A stretch of 64,000 bases of DNA from Diaporthe sp. PMI_573 (taxonomy: Eukaryota; Ascomycota; Sordariomycetes; Diaporthales; Diaporthaceae), in the NCBI GenBank assembly GCA_021399435.1, contig JAJTUP010000008.1, positions 310,001 through 374,000 on the forward strand, read 5' to 3'. The notes below the pieces were generated by a model. That model had not been told where the DNA came from, searched no databases, and saw only the letters and a list, made by a program, of their open reading frames with translations. Both the position numbers and the translations under genes were made by a program. The first letter of the stretch is position 1. The number at the start of each line of letters is the position of its first letter. This document shows positions 1-12,501 of the stretch, one piece after another.

Positions 1-1182
1 GACACTAATACATGATCCAGATAGCCAGCCTCGCGCTGACTTTGTCGGTATTATTTTGTGCGTTGTCACTTACAATTCCAGAGGCAGACTCTACTTCTGA
101 GAACAGTAGTGGAAGCTGACAACCCTTTTCGCATAGGTTTTGATCGAGGGCTAGGGACGCATTTCATCACCTTTGTCTCTGACCAGTCCCGACTGGTCAA
201 TTTCACCAAGGTACGTCTTCCACTGTTTCCGAGCATCCTGTCTTGCACAAAATTCTGGCCCTGTAAGAGTTCTGACCATCCGACAGAACTCATACGTCAT
301 GCACGCGTGCTACCCGACGGCGACGGCGCTCATCAAACTCGCCATCCTTTTCCAGTACCTCCGACTCTTCGACGAGACCAAATCGATCCTGCGGCAGACG
401 ACCCTCGTCATGATCGGCATCGTGTCGCTGTGGGGGCTCGCCTTCTCCTTCATCGCCTGGTTCCCCGCGTTCCCGGTCTCGGCCCAGTGGGATTTCATCG
501 ACAAGTCGTCCGGCGTCAGGTACGGGCTCGGGAGCCTGGACCCGAGCAGCATCGTGGCCGCCTCCCTCGCGCAGACGTCGACGAACATGGTCCTCGACTT
601 GATCGTCCTGGCCATCCCCGTGTCGTACTACCTGCAGCCAAAACTGGATTGGAAGTCTCAGGCGAGCCTGATGGTGTTGTTTTCTCTTGGTTCAGTGTGA
701 GTCGGCGGAAAGGTTCCAACGCGGTCAGCAATGCTACTCTTGAATCACTCATACTGACATCTCTGGATCACAGTGTTAATGTTCTCTCCCTTTTCCGACT
801 CATCAGCATCGTCGATTCTAGAGCAGGCATATTCCCGACATACGACCCGAGCTGGTACGGTTGCGGCGCGATCGTGCTAGCCGCATTGGAGGTCAGCCTC
901 GCGACAGTCTGCGCTTCTCTGCCAGTGTTCTGGCCCGTGATGAAGTTCAACAACTGGGGAACGATATTCGTCACCTACGAAGTATCGGTAACGCGCGAGG
1001 AGAATTACGTCGAGCTCGAGGAGGCCCAAGCACCACGGGACAGGATTGACCCATGGAATGCGCATCTGAAAGGGCCGTACGTTCATGATATCGAGATGGG
1101 AGATATCGGATCCCGGAAAGACACTGATTTGAGCGAGGGATCCTCAGTTGCGGAATCAGGGCTGCAGAAGGCCAAATCATAA
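1..1182 (+). CDS. Fungal rhodopsin-domain integral membrane protein, 5' end not resolved (partial)
   Basis: Three exons join in phase: an upstream exon ending at 210, then 287-696, then 774-1182 (TAA). The introns (211-286, 77-nt 697-773) have GTACGT and GTGAGT donors and AG acceptors. The first joined segment holds the family-typical stretch after TM2 (RGLGTHF), followed by hydrophobic helices (ALIKLAILFQYLRLF, VSLWGLAFSFIAWFPAF, MVLDLIVLAIPVSYYL, IVLAALEVSLATVCASLPVFWPV) and an acidic cytoplasmic tail. This is the arrangement of the large fungal rhodopsin-like seven-helix family (the SAT5/PTH11-like 'integral membrane protein' group), whose ligands are mostly unknown. The N-terminal helix region lies before about base 100 or outside the window; a candidate branch point and acceptor sit at 3-20, so the window may begin inside an intron. 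Family confident, 5' structure uncertain. Confidence 0.75.
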
Positions 1183-4100
1183 GAGGGAGACAACTTACTA
1201 CTTCTGCAGCGTTTGTATTGCACACAGTAGAGCTTATTTAGCAGTCGCCTGTAATTGTACACTTAATGAATTAATGAAGCCTTGCTCATTGAGGCTTAGG
1301 GAAGAAGGAGACAGTTCGCCAGCCATCCGATAAACTTTCAGGCACATCGTAGAGCATCTAGTTGTATCAACTTGCATGATTTCAACCGAGATGTCCACGA
1401 GTTAAGACACTGCAACATCAACGAGGCAGAGAAATCCCTTTCGTTTCTTGCATGTTGTACTCTATTTAATTCCTTTGCTCCTACGCGCAGTCATTCTGTG
1501 CATTATGCAATTGCATGGACACAAATGAACTGATTAACTACCTAGGCGTACGACTGTAGCGCAGTGTGTAGCGCAACGGAGAAAATTGAGCATATGGATT
1601 AAAAATAGCATGGACAGGAACGGGTGACCTCTTATTTTCGGTCCTTATACCTCTTACCGTAACATATACGTATCGGGCCGATAATGCCTCCTTCTTCTTC
1701 GCTCATGCTTTAGACCTGTGCGTCCTTTTCAAACCCTCACTGCCCAACATTGAAAGTGTCCAGATGTGGCGCAGGGGCTTGCGAGGCCGTGTTTAGGGAC
1801 CAAATCTACTGAATTTCCTAAATACAGCATGAACGTAGCTGTCAATTTAGAGCGAGTGAAGCAGTATTGTTATATAAAACTGCCCTGGTCTCATATCCTC
1901 AAAAATATATACGAGACAAAAAGTTTTGCCAGCTAAAAATTGTGTCAGATCTCTTCAACAGTTTCTCATTATTCGTCTCCTTATCCCAGGTTCCCCGTGA
2001 ATAGAGTCACCTGACAATAGATCCCAGAGCTTGAATTGCGCACATGCTGTACGCTGACGCATCTACATGGACGGCTCGCAAGGCGGAGAGACCGGCGATT
2101 CAGTGACGACCTAATTATCAACATTTGTTACATTGGTAGCTGAACAGACATACAGCAACAAGTAAGTATCTCTAGAGTTATTGCATGGACTGGAAATGAT
2201 TCCAGGAGAGGCCATACAAGAGCATAAATTAGCGTAATTAAAACATTTCGGTCAGATTCGCACGTCTGTCCTGAGGTCGGAGATCAGCCTCCGCCAGGCA
2301 ACACCGAGTCATTTCTGCTATCTTTGGAGACTTGCAATCGATCTGATTGATTACATATGTATGACATAAATGGCTTCAACTTGAAAGTGTTTTCAGAAGA
2401 ACTTGAACAGGATTCTCGCCCACCTCAGCGGGGAATCATATACTGTAAGCAACTAGCCCAAACAAACGCTTGATGGGCCGACAAGTAGACAGCCAATTCT
2501 TTGAATGTGGCCAATAATCGCACCTGTATTGATGAATATCATCGACATGGTAGTATCTGTGGTGCAGAGTACAGAGGCCATGGGTATAAATCACTGGGCC
2601 AAAAGACGGCACCTGCCACAGCCCTGCAATTTATTACATAGTACTGACACCCCCTACCGTCTGTTCCAATCTTTGGCAGATGAATTACATGTCGCAAATT
2701 GAAAACTGGATTCAGCAACATGTCTAGAGGTCACATTTGAACAGAAATCTGACAGAGGTCCCGATGTTTTGCAGACGAGCGCAGTTGGCCCTCGGCAAAC
2801 ACAATGAAGAGGCGATTGCTCTCGAGACTGCCGTACGGACATCACTTGACCATGATGCTCGTACCCATTGCAGATAGGAGGTAGCCTAATCCCCTGTTTA
2901 TGCTACAAGACAATGATGGGCGAACAATCCCACCTTTCATCAACGGCTTGGTTATCTGCTTATTGTGTTCGACATAGAGATTGAACAAGGGCAAATTGTG
3001 AAGACCTCAACACAATCCGCATGGAGTTGATCATTTGCTCAGCCTAAACAAACCACGCCTGCCTGAGACACGGTGAGACCTGGGGTCGACGCCCACCGTC
3101 CCATTCGCGTCGCGCTTGCAGAAGCCCCAGACTTTCGTCAACACATTTCCAACAAAAAGAGGGGTAAAACCGTTGTCAAAACAACACTGCCCAAAGCAGC
3201 CAAGCCAGGACACGAGGCCGTGGCGGTGGCACGCGAAACCTAGGCAAGCCGTGACAGGAGATGCGTCGTCAAATAGACGCGTTGGGAGTCTGGAACGCGT
3301 GTGACTTAGTCGCGTTCGTGCCAGCATTCCAGGCACGCTGGCCCCGAGCCACCTACGTGTGGGCTGCTACAGGTGTGTATCTGTGCGCTCGGGAACGATG
3401 ATCCACCGCTTGTCAGGACTGCCGTTGGGAGCTCAGTACACAGTATCTGTGTAGCGACCCCGGCTTGCTGTTCTTGACTGGCTCCTGAACGAACGCCATG
3501 GTCGCACGACTTGGCGGGCAACCGAGCACATGCCCGTGTGTGACGGTCGGCTCGTGCGACGAGACGCCAGGCAGCCTAGGCCCCGCCGAGGTCGACGTTG
3601 GAAGTGGTGTGGAGCTAGCCCAGGTGGTCGAAACCGCCGGAACGTGCAGTTTGGCCGAGTAGTTCTACTAGTATCCGGTGTGCTGGAAACAAGCTCGAGG
3701 TGCCGATGCTGTGGAAAGTATAACGTTGAGATTTATAAGTTAGTTTGGATGAGGATTAGGGCGGTAGTAGCGCCACTCCGCGGGCAGCGTGCAACCCAGA
3801 CTCTCGACCGCGTCTGTCCACATCAAATTTGAGTGACCCGCCAACCCGCCCCTAGGCACGCTACGTTCGCGAATCCAAAGCGGTCAGATTAAGGTTATTC
3901 GTGCGGCCAGAGTGGGCACGCGTCGTGGTTCGCCCGAAAATTTGGAGATGCGATAGGACCAAGACAGTATAATATATTGTCAAAACGATATTATATGTGG
4001 GCTTGTCATGTCAGAAGTCTAGAGTCAGAGGACTCACTTATTTCCATATCAGTCTACTAACACAGACGTCCAACTTTTCTTGCCGGCAGTCCCTTCGAAA

Positions 4101-7092
4101 CGCCGGTGTGCTTCCGCAGACCTCGCCAACATTCATTTGAGAACCAGCCAGAAAGAGAGCGGACAAGCTGTCATCCGCAGGTTGATGCCCTGCGTTGTGA
4201 AATCTTGAATCCGTCACCACAAAGTGTGATCTGCGTCATCGAAATATGAGTAAACGTTTGCGGGGGATGCGGAAATTGCCTCATTCGGCCTGTCTCAAGC
4301 GAGATTTTTTCAGAACTTGTGATAGTATCTTGTATTAATCCCAGGGCGGGTCCTGTACAGGGTTGTCTCCTGTCGCCGAGAGGGCCCAATCAATTGACAT
4401 GTGGGGCGATCGAATTTATCCGTTTGACATCAGGGAGAATCCCGTGAATTCATGGGATTCACAGTTCAAGGCTGCTCGACTGGGCTCTGTTGCAGGCAAG
4501 CCTAGACCATCCGTCACACGGGTGGCGACAGCGGAGTGGTCTGGAGATGGACAGGGAACATGTGTGCATGTTCGACAGCATGATCGTAAGCGGTTTGTGT
4601 ACTCCTGTAATCACAATGAGAAAATCTTTCAGAGCTTGACGACAATCGAATCAAACCTGTTGGGCCCTGGCCCTAGCGTTTCCCGAATCCTTCGTCGGGA
4701 CATTTCCACGTGTTGACCCGGAGCAAATGAGTTGAAGCCTCCACCAGGCCGAACCACAATCAGACCGTCGCAGTGGCTGATAAGACACCGGATGTCTGTT
4801 TTCGAAACCGAGCACTGTGCATGAGCACGTCTTCGATGGGTTGTTCGTGCCGGATCGTCCACCCTGACACAAGGAAACGCTTCTCGAAATTGGACATTGT
4901 GCTGGCCATATTTCGTCTGATATCTGGCCAGCTGGTCCGATGAACCTTGTTGGCACCCACTTACACTGGACAGTGGTTCACTGGCGTACGGGGATCCCCA
5001 GCCCGGCGTGCCACGCTTGTTCGAGCCGTGACGGCTCCCAGCCGTCCGGCAGCAAACAACCTTCAAGCCGTTGGGTGATATTCGACAGTGGCTGCCCGCG
5101 AATAATGAGGTATTCCATGGTCGCAGACATGAATGTACGATACGACACGCGAGTTGACCCGCCAGTCCGCCGCGTTTCTCTATTTTCGTCAGCTGTGAGC
5201 AATGATGAAAGGGGTAGAGTCTCATGCAATACTATTAGTACAGATTTCAGTGAGTGCTGGGTGAAGGTGCCTAACTATGGAGTCTGCCGATCAAGTCAAA
5301 CGGAGATGTTCGCAGCTGATGAACAGTGCTGCAAGTGAAATATGACGGGGGTGCTGCGACTGTTAGGGTCTAGACTGCTCGACATATCATTTTATTTATT
5401 AGGATTTCTCGTCCCCCAGCTTCTCTATTGCCTAGTCGAAAATGTGCAACATCGATTCCCTGGGCTGTCTGAACCACAGCCATTTCGGTCTGATTGGCTT
5501 TGGTGACATGATGGAAAGGGGCCAGAGAGGCAGACGGGTGTGTTGCAGGGTGTGCCCGCAGGCCTCCCCCCTGGGTTGCTCCGCGCACCCAAAGAGTGCA
5601 GTGGCCCGCGTTGTTTGCCCACGCGTAGCGCTTGTCCGAGTTTGGCAAGAGGATGGGCTCAGGCACAGGTCCGTTATTGGCTCGCGGGCCAGCACACTGC
5701 AACCCGACCTTGGGGCCCCTTGCAGACGCACAGATGCAGATCTCAGGGGTTTGCATCTGTTTGAGGCAAGCAGAAGCAACCAGCGCTTGTTCAGGACTGT
5801 ATCAACCGCCGTGGGCTCGGCGAACCTAATCAGAGTCCATCCATTGCGCCAGTGCCCGCGTTTGCTCGTTGTGGCAGCAGCTTCATCGGGCTCGCACGGC
5901 ATCCGGATAAGCCGTCCTGTTGTCCCGTGCCGTACAGACACTCAAGAAAGTGATCGGAGAACGCGGTGCTGCAAGGGGGGGGGCAGGATGACAGTGCGAT
6001 GCGGCACGAGGCAGGGTTGCCCCCGAGACACACAATCTCGCAAGCACTGACTTCGAAATATGCTATTATGGTGAAGACCCGCGGTGAAGTGGTGCCGGGT
6101 TGCTTTGACTCGCCTGAGTTGTGAGACGATGCACAGGCTGGATCAGCTCACGGTCCAGCGACTGTTGTGCTGGGAAGTACTTCGCCGTTCATCATGGCCA
6201 GGAAAAGGGCTGCTGCGCCTGGCCAGCCCTGCTGCAGAGACGCCTGGTGGGGGTGGGGCCAGGCGCGGGGCCAAGGCAGTCGGGCCAAGGCAGTTAAGCC
6301 CAGTGCGGCGTGACGCTCTCGGCGTCAGTCGTCTGAAGCTTAACAATGAACTGCAGCAGACAAGTACAGACGGCCGACAGTCAAATTGGGAGCCAGATCT
6401 CGCAGCCGCAGCAATGATGTCGATCACGCTCGACAGGTCCGCAGGTCCAGGCAAAGAGGGGCGGCAGGATCTTGACTGCTTGCTTTAGTGCACCGCTACT
6501 GCATATGCCGAAGTGTGTATGCAGGTCAGTTCTTCCCTGCAGGAACGCGGCTGTGTCCTGTCAGCTTATCGGCATGTCCAGCTGAAGGGTTCGTTGGGGG
6601 ACCTGCGGCTGCTTGCTTGTTCCAACGTCATCAGCCCGTTCTCGTCCCATGTTTCAGGCAGGGGAGGATTTCTCTGGAAGATGCGATGCGGATGCGAGCT
6701 CTCGCCTTGGGACGAAACGAGACAGTGAAGGAAGAGGGAGACGACATGGACGGCCCGAGTTGGGAGGGACCAATGCAACGCCAGATCCACACGAGCCGAG
6801 GGCCTCGCTGGAACAAACAAAGTTATGCCATGTGTGGATCTAGCAGAGACGATAAGTTTCATCCAGAGTTTATGATAGTTAGTGTGTGATATGGCGAGTG
6901 GTGGTGGGAAAGGCTGTACTGTGTATGAAATGAAGATGACTGACATGACAGTATCTTCTAGTGTAGGTGGCTAGAATTGTACGTACTGTATGTACCTACT
7001 GTACTGTTACAAAGTTTAAGCCCTCTTAGCTATGCCAGGATCGATCCCACTGCCGGCCGCCCTGCAAGTTCGGACTTCGCACCCTCACCCCT
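1183..7092. other. Long stretch without a recognisable gene
   Basis: Almost 6 kb in which I cannot recognise any protein family on either strand. The left third (about 1.2-3.0 kb) looks clearly more AT-rich than the rest; from about 3.0 kb on it is mixed or GC-rich. Open frames reach 198-202 codons (around 4.6-5.2 kb minus, 5.4-6.1 kb plus) but have no convincing domain, no consistent codon character and conflict with each other in overlapping frames. No terminal repeats, transposase or reverse-transcriptase motifs were seen. It may contain decayed repeats or non-coding transcripts. Confidence 0.5.
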
Positions 7093-8823
7093 GTGCCTGT
7101 GTACCTACGCTACTACAGTGGAGTGTACTATCGGCTATACTCTTCAATTACTATGATACTTTGTTATGATACCTCCTGCTGCCTCCTGCCGTGGCTGGCT
7201 GGCTGGACGGCTTTAACCCCTGCCCCTTGCCGCTCTGACACCCAAGTGGCCCTTCCCCCCTCCCAGTTAAGTGCGGCCCCCTGTTCAGCCCCACAGCGTT
7301 CCCCGAACCACTCACGTCGACGTCTTCCTAAGTGGCAATCCAATGTCCGCTCGCGCCTGCATCTACTCATTTTTCGATTGTCAATCTCCCCCCCGGCCGG
7401 TGTACTTGTTGTCTCTTGTTCCCCTTCGTCCCTTCTTGTCAAAGGGAAATCCCCTGACCTCGTCCCTCTTTTTGTCCTTGTTTGTGCTGCCTTTCGTGAC
7501 ACCTGTGCGTGTTCGTTGTCCACACTCGAACCCCAGCCTTCGTTTTCGTCCGTGCGACTTGTCGGTCCAGGTACTGCTTGCCGCTGCCATTCTCTCCTGC
7601 CTCCTTCCAAGCGACCACCGACCACCGCCCGCGCCACTGCGACCCGCGACCAAGACCACATCAGACAGGCTTTCTTGGTATTTTCTCGCCTGTCGAATCG
7701 AATACTCGTTGACCTCGACTTGGTCCAGTCGCATTCACTTCGCTCGCTTCTCTTGACAAATCATAAACCCTCGTTCTCAATCTTCCTGCGGACCGGCGAC
7801 TCCAGACGAGATTCCCCTCCGAATCAGAGCATCGGATCCGATCTTGTCACTGCACCGCAACCGAGACAATCTCTCTCATGCCCCACGATAAACCAGCCAA
7901 CGACAGCCCGTCCTGAGCCTTCTCTGGCATGTGAGCGTTCCAGCTTGTGAACTCACCAATCTCGATTCTTTGCGGCCGCGCATTTTTGGGCGTACGACAA
8001 CACGTCTCTTCTTGTCGCCAGCCTGGTTCGCCGACGACCACCGACCCCTTCCTGCATCTCAAGCGTGCGCCGAACATCACCACCTCGTCACGTCTTCCGC
8101 CAAGCACCCACACCCTCAGACAATTTTCGTTCGGAAATCAGCCCTGCTGGATTGCAAAGGTCACTGATCCTACCAACTTATCGTCGTGCCCATATTTCTT
8201 CTCCTGGGTGTTGCAAGGGTCCGCATTCTGACGCCAGTTGCTTCTGTGCGCACCGTCCTGTCAAACCAGGTTCCCTCCTGTTCTTTTGAAACGCATCCGA
8301 CACCGGCTATACACAAGGTGAGCAAACACACAACACACAATATCCCCACGTTTTAGCCTTAACCCCAGGCATTTATCCCTTTGGGTGGCAGGGGGGATGG
8401 TGCTTGCTGGGTCTTGCTGTGCAAAACGATAGTACAAGCTCGGAATTGGGCATTTCCTGCTAGGCTTCGGTCGCCTTGTACGAACAGCTACAATTTCAGC
8501 TCGATTGTTTTGTCTACCTTTTTATTCAAAGGAAAAGAATATCGCTCCGTCGTTTTGCTGACGCTCAGTCTTCACAGCTGACCATCTCGCACGGTCACAG
8601 TTCGTCGGATTATCTACCTTCACTTGATCTTCGTCTGAAATCCAGCTCCATCGCCGCTCCCCGAGGGGCTATCCGGCGTCATTCCTCGATCCCACCCTGC
8701 GATGCAAAGCTTGCATTGATGGAAGGCACATTTTGAAGACGCCAGTCTTTGTCCATCGTTAGCCCATAAGGCACCAACATACCTCAGCCACTGCCGTTGA
8801 CCGAGCAAGCCACCACATTCACG
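7093..8823 (+). promoter_or_regulatory. Pyrimidine-rich promoter / 5' leader of the following gene
   Basis: The 1.7 kb before the ATG at 8824 is strongly C+T rich on the plus strand, in the style of promoters and long leaders of highly regulated fungal genes. Several frames stay open simply because of this base bias. A consensus-like donor (GTGAGC) at 8319 followed by AG sites before 8800 would allow a leader intron, but this is inference. Multiple short upstream ATGs are present, so upstream-ORF control is possible. Confidence 0.35.
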
Positions 8824-11800
8824 ATGAACCGGTTCAAGACCAAGAAGAGAGCCAAGGATGACGCGGCATCCGCTCGCCCGTCTCTCGAGTCCGAGTCTTC
8901 GTTTTCCCTCTTCGGACGGAAAAAGAAATCACACGAGCAGGAGGAAAAGAAGGAGATCGACCTGGCTGCTGCATTGCCTTCGAGTGACGATTTCCGTACG
9001 AGTCTACTGATGTCAGGACTCTCTGCTCGCTTCTCGATGCTCCGCGAACAGGATGACCCAAACACCAAGATAGGCAAGGCTAGCGACGATAGCGTCTTGC
9101 TTCCCAAGCGACACTCGAGGATGAATGATTTCAACTTTGGCACTGGAGCAGGCCTCGGTGACATTGCTGAGGTTGAATCTATCAAGGCACCACCGTTCTT
9201 GCGGACTGATTCCACCGCTTCCGAGGAGTCCGGCTCAGTGCTGGGTAGGGCACGACCCACAGAGGGTAATGTCATGTTCGGTGGGAGGCAGAAGATTTAC
9301 AAGATTGCAGTCGGCTCTTCTTCGTCTAGGAATTTAGGTGACGGTATGAGTGGCCGAGCCCTGTACGACAACGATGTCTCCATGTCTGCGTTCCAGAAAT
9401 GGAGACAAGCTGCAAAGGAGCAGGACCAAGACAGCGAGCTTCAAGGCGAGGCAGAGAGTGAGGAGCTGAGACCAGTGGATGACTCTTCATTCGCGACGAG
9501 GGCGGAGTCTCCACTGCCTCAGGGCTACAACAAGAAGCGTGAGACATCCTCAACGACTTCTTCGACTCCTTCTGGTGGGCGCAACTCGACTGCTGCCACC
9601 TCCATAATCTCTCAGCCTACCACACAGCACTCCCAACAAACAACTGCAGCGTCCTCGACTACCTCCACGCCAGCTCTAGAGCGACATGTCACTCGGACAA
9701 GGAGACTTTACGAACAGGGCCTGACACAAGATCTCCAAGAACAGCAACATTCGGTCCTGTCGAGGGTCGACACCCTCACTCGCCGGGCGGCGGGAGGACG
9801 AACTCCTGACCTTTCGCAGAATTCGCCATCTCCGACCATGCACTCGTTTTCTGACCGCTTCGGCGAGCGTCGGACCATCTTGTCCAAGGCTAGTGCCCCA
9901 AACTTGAGGTCCATGAGCCCACCAACCACCGGATCCTCAATTGGCACCTTGGACCTCAACACAAAAGCGACGAATGCCATCGACGTGAAGACCTCCTTCC
10001 TCGCGTCACCACCCCTCAGCCCCCCGATCAGCGACCATAGCGCAAGTGACCAAACGAATCTTTCCATTCAACCGAAGGATGTTGGCAAGGCGACAGCCAT
10101 GGGCGTCTTCCAGAGACCGTCCCAGCCATATGATGACTCCCGATACGCGGAAAGACAGCTTCAATTGAAGCAAGGCCGGGAAACTCCAACCCAGCGTTCT
10201 CGAAAGGATTCAAGCACGTCATTTACCTACTCTCGGTCTCAGTCAGTGGCATCCAACCGACAGCAGGAGTCAGATTCCAAGGCAATTGCTCTGTCAACCC
10301 AAGAGGAAGGTCTGACCGAGAGTTCGCCCCAACACGAACCACTCGAATCGCCTATTTTGAACGATCTCGTGCATCAACCATCTTACTCGCCACAAGTCAG
10401 GGTACAACGACCAGCCGATCAAGATCATCCGGCTTTGCGAGGCTCTGCCGCTCCAACACCACTCTCCGTCGCACAGCCATCCAACGACTTGCAATCGCCT
10501 TTGACCAACAATTCCGATCTGCTGAGCGTCAAACCCAAGCCAGTCTTGCTAGGAGACTCGCCGACGTTGGGACCGAACTCGGGACTCGGCGGTTTGGTTC
10601 GACAGCACCTGCGGACCGAAAGTGACGTATCCTCCATTTTCGGCGCTCAGGACAACAGGGAGTCTGTCGCGGCACCACTAAAGAACCCGTGGGAGGACCA
10701 AGACTGGACAACATCTGCCAGCAAGGAAAGCGAGCGCAGCCTTCGTATGCAGCCCCAAGTCCCAGCGCACAGTGAGGATCGGTCCAAGGCCACCGATCAC
10801 ACGAAGCCAGACAGTCTCTCAGGGTCGCCGCGCTCACCAGACGAGGAAGATGAATTTGCAAATCAGCTGGCGAATGCACGGCGCCGCGTGAGGGAAAAGC
10901 TGACTTCGTTTGTTGAGACGGACAACACTGTGTCACCGCAGTCGCCATCAGAATCAGCTAGGGATCTACCTCCGCTGTCGTCTCGCTCCAACCCACTAGG
11001 AATTCTTCGGGGCAAGGGTAGTCGGGGCTCATTAATTGATAGAGGACGGGATGCCTCATCATCCAGGTCGACTAAAATGAATGGAACGGGGGCCGCGGCC
11101 ATGCCAACCCCGCCGAGCTCTGTCAAGCAGGAGTTCGACGAGCACGATCGGAGGACGCCAATCGAGATCAAGGAACACCCCGATGAAGAGGGCGAAGACG
11201 CGGAAATGAAGGATGAAGCCAACGCCCATCCTGGCCTCCGTGCATTCAGGCAGGCGCGGCGAGAACTGCAGAGGCGCAAAGAACTCGAGGCTTTGGCGAG
11301 ACTCCCGACTCAGAATCGTCAAGGGACAAGCTCACCTGCGTCAGAAAAGGGCGCCCGCGAGCTGAGACGCACACCTAGTAGAGAATTTCAGCCGGCTGGG
11401 TTTGGCCAGCAGCGCAAGGCCAGTGATGAGTCCAATGTATGGCCGCCACAAGCACCTCCTCGGTCACAGTCAAGAACTGCAAGAGATCGAAGCGGCTCTG
11501 AAGACAGCGCTGGTCAGAGTCGGTCGAGAAGCAGGCCGACGCAGAGGTCCAGACAAAACACCGTGTCGAACGAAGACCAGAAGCTGAATGCTGCAACACC
11601 GGGCAGACCTAAGCTTCGTTCACCGGGCCTGCCAGGTACTGATATCAGACGCTCGCCTCATATGCCCCCGCTGAGATCCGCTACAGGCGGCCCTCAGTCG
11701 GTTGTGCCTGGCCCGTTCCTTGACAGGACCAATTCTGGAACTAACCTGAGAGCCCTCCCTCTCCGGGCAGGCAATGAGCCCTTGTCTGCTGGCGCTTCGC

Positions 11801-12501
11801 CGCTTTCGCCACGGGGCCCGCCGTTTGAGCAATCTCGGGGCGGCTTCACGTCCAGCGAGGCCAATGGATCAGCGCCTCCGACACCAACGTACCCGCCCCC
11901 GCGAAGGCCCTCGATTGCACATCCGAGCACGACAACCAGCACACTCACTGATTCAATGAAGAGAGTCATCAACAAGAGCGACATCTCTGAGCCAACCTTT
12001 ATCATGTCAACCAGTCGAGTTCCGACCATGTCTGTTACAGACGCCCGTGAGGCCGAGGCACGGTCCAGGAGCCAGTCTAGGTCGAGATCAGATAGCAATG
12101 CCGGCGGTGGCTCGCCGCCACCACTGCCACCTGTCAACCCCCGGCGCAAGCGCGAGAGCTCTCGGACGCGGACGATTATCAACGGGCTGATGGGCCGTAA
12201 TAATACTGAAGGAGATGACGCTGCTCTCAGCATGAGTACGCCTCACTTGCCATTGGCGAGACCGCCAGTGGCCCCGTTCGCGGACTCGTCAGCCGAAGAC
12301 AGGAAGAGTGCTTTCTCGATCAGTGATGACGAGAAGCCAGCGCCTCGAAAATTGTTGAGGAAAGCCAGCTCCGAGATCAAGCTTGACGCTCGCGCCAGCG
12401 TCGCCCCACCTCAGATTGCGGTCGGGCCGCCAGCCGGAAGGGCCGTGATCACATCCACTATGCGTGGGCCGTCGCCCAACATGCCCGGTGGAATGTTTTG
12501 A
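8824..12501 (+). CDS. Large disordered Pezizomycotina-conserved protein of unknown function
   Basis: Single-exon gene of 1225 residues. The frame is open a little further upstream, but the first ATG (8824, ACG-ATG-AAC context) begins the basic MNRFKTKKRAK start typical of its relatives, so I chose it. The N-terminal 200 residues hold the conserved blocks: ALPSSDDFRTSLLM, GLSARFSMLREQDDP, DDSVLLPKR, a GGRQKIYKI block and a GRALYDNDVSMSAFQKWRQ block. The remainder is low-complexity Ser/Pro/Thr/Gln with many SP/TP sites and RS dipeptides, which suggests heavy phosphorylation. A charged helical segment (RQARRELQRRKELEALARL, about residue 806-824) may form a coiled coil. Homologues are present across filamentous ascomycetes, but I know no established function. 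Gene confident, role unknown. Confidence 0.85.
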   Translation: MNRFKTKKRAKDDAASARPSLESESSFSLFGRKKKSHEQEEKKEIDLAAALPSSDDFRTSLLMSGLSARFSMLREQDDPNTKIGKASDDSVLLPKRHSRMNDFNFGTGAGLGDIAEVESIKAPPFLRTDSTASEESGSVLGRARPTEGNVMFGGRQKIYKIAVGSSSSRNLGDGMSGRALYDNDVSMSAFQKWRQAAKEQDQDSELQGEAESEELRPVDDSSFATRAESPLPQGYNKKRETSSTTSSTPSGGRNSTAATSIISQPTTQHSQQTTAASSTTSTPALERHVTRTRRLYEQGLTQDLQEQQHSVLSRVDTLTRRAAGGRTPDLSQNSPSPTMHSFSDRFGERRTILSKASAPNLRSMSPPTTGSSIGTLDLNTKATNAIDVKTSFLASPPLSPPISDHSASDQTNLSIQPKDVGKATAMGVFQRPSQPYDDSRYAERQLQLKQGRETPTQRSRKDSSTSFTYSRSQSVASNRQQESDSKAIALSTQEEGLTESSPQHEPLESPILNDLVHQPSYSPQVRVQRPADQDHPALRGSAAPTPLSVAQPSNDLQSPLTNNSDLLSVKPKPVLLGDSPTLGPNSGLGGLVRQHLRTESDVSSIFGAQDNRESVAAPLKNPWEDQDWTTSASKESERSLRMQPQVPAHSEDRSKATDHTKPDSLSGSPRSPDEEDEFANQLANARRRVREKLTSFVETDNTVSPQSPSESARDLPPLSSRSNPLGILRGKGSRGSLIDRGRDASSSRSTKMNGTGAAAMPTPPSSVKQEFDEHDRRTPIEIKEHPDEEGEDAEMKDEANAHPGLRAFRQARRELQRRKELEALARLPTQNRQGTSSPASEKGARELRRTPSREFQPAGFGQQRKASDESNVWPPQAPPRSQSRTARDRSGSEDSAGQSRSRSRPTQRSRQNTVSNEDQKLNAATPGRPKLRSPGLPGTDIRRSPHMPPLRSATGGPQSVVPGPFLDRTNSGTNLRALPLRAGNEPLSAGASPLSPRGPPFEQSRGGFTSSEANGSAPPTPTYPPPRRPSIAHPSTTTSTLTDSMKRVINKSDISEPTFIMSTSRVPTMSVTDAREAEARSRSQSRSRSDSNAGGGSPPPLPPVNPRRKRESSRTRTIINGLMGRNNTEGDDAALSMSTPHLPLARPPVAPFADSSAEDRKSAFSISDDEKPAPRKLLRKASSEIKLDARASVAPPQIAVGPPAGRAVITSTMRGPSPNMPGGMF

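Noticed and set aside
5432..6050. Overlapping 169- and 202-codon frames on both strands
   Set aside because: Both are Arg/Cys/Gly-rich, contradict each other and match no family I recognise.
7093..7950. 285-codon open frame before the 1225-residue gene
   Set aside because: Its Ser/Pro/Leu composition follows from C/T-rich sequence and other frames stay open in the same place; more likely promoter or leader.
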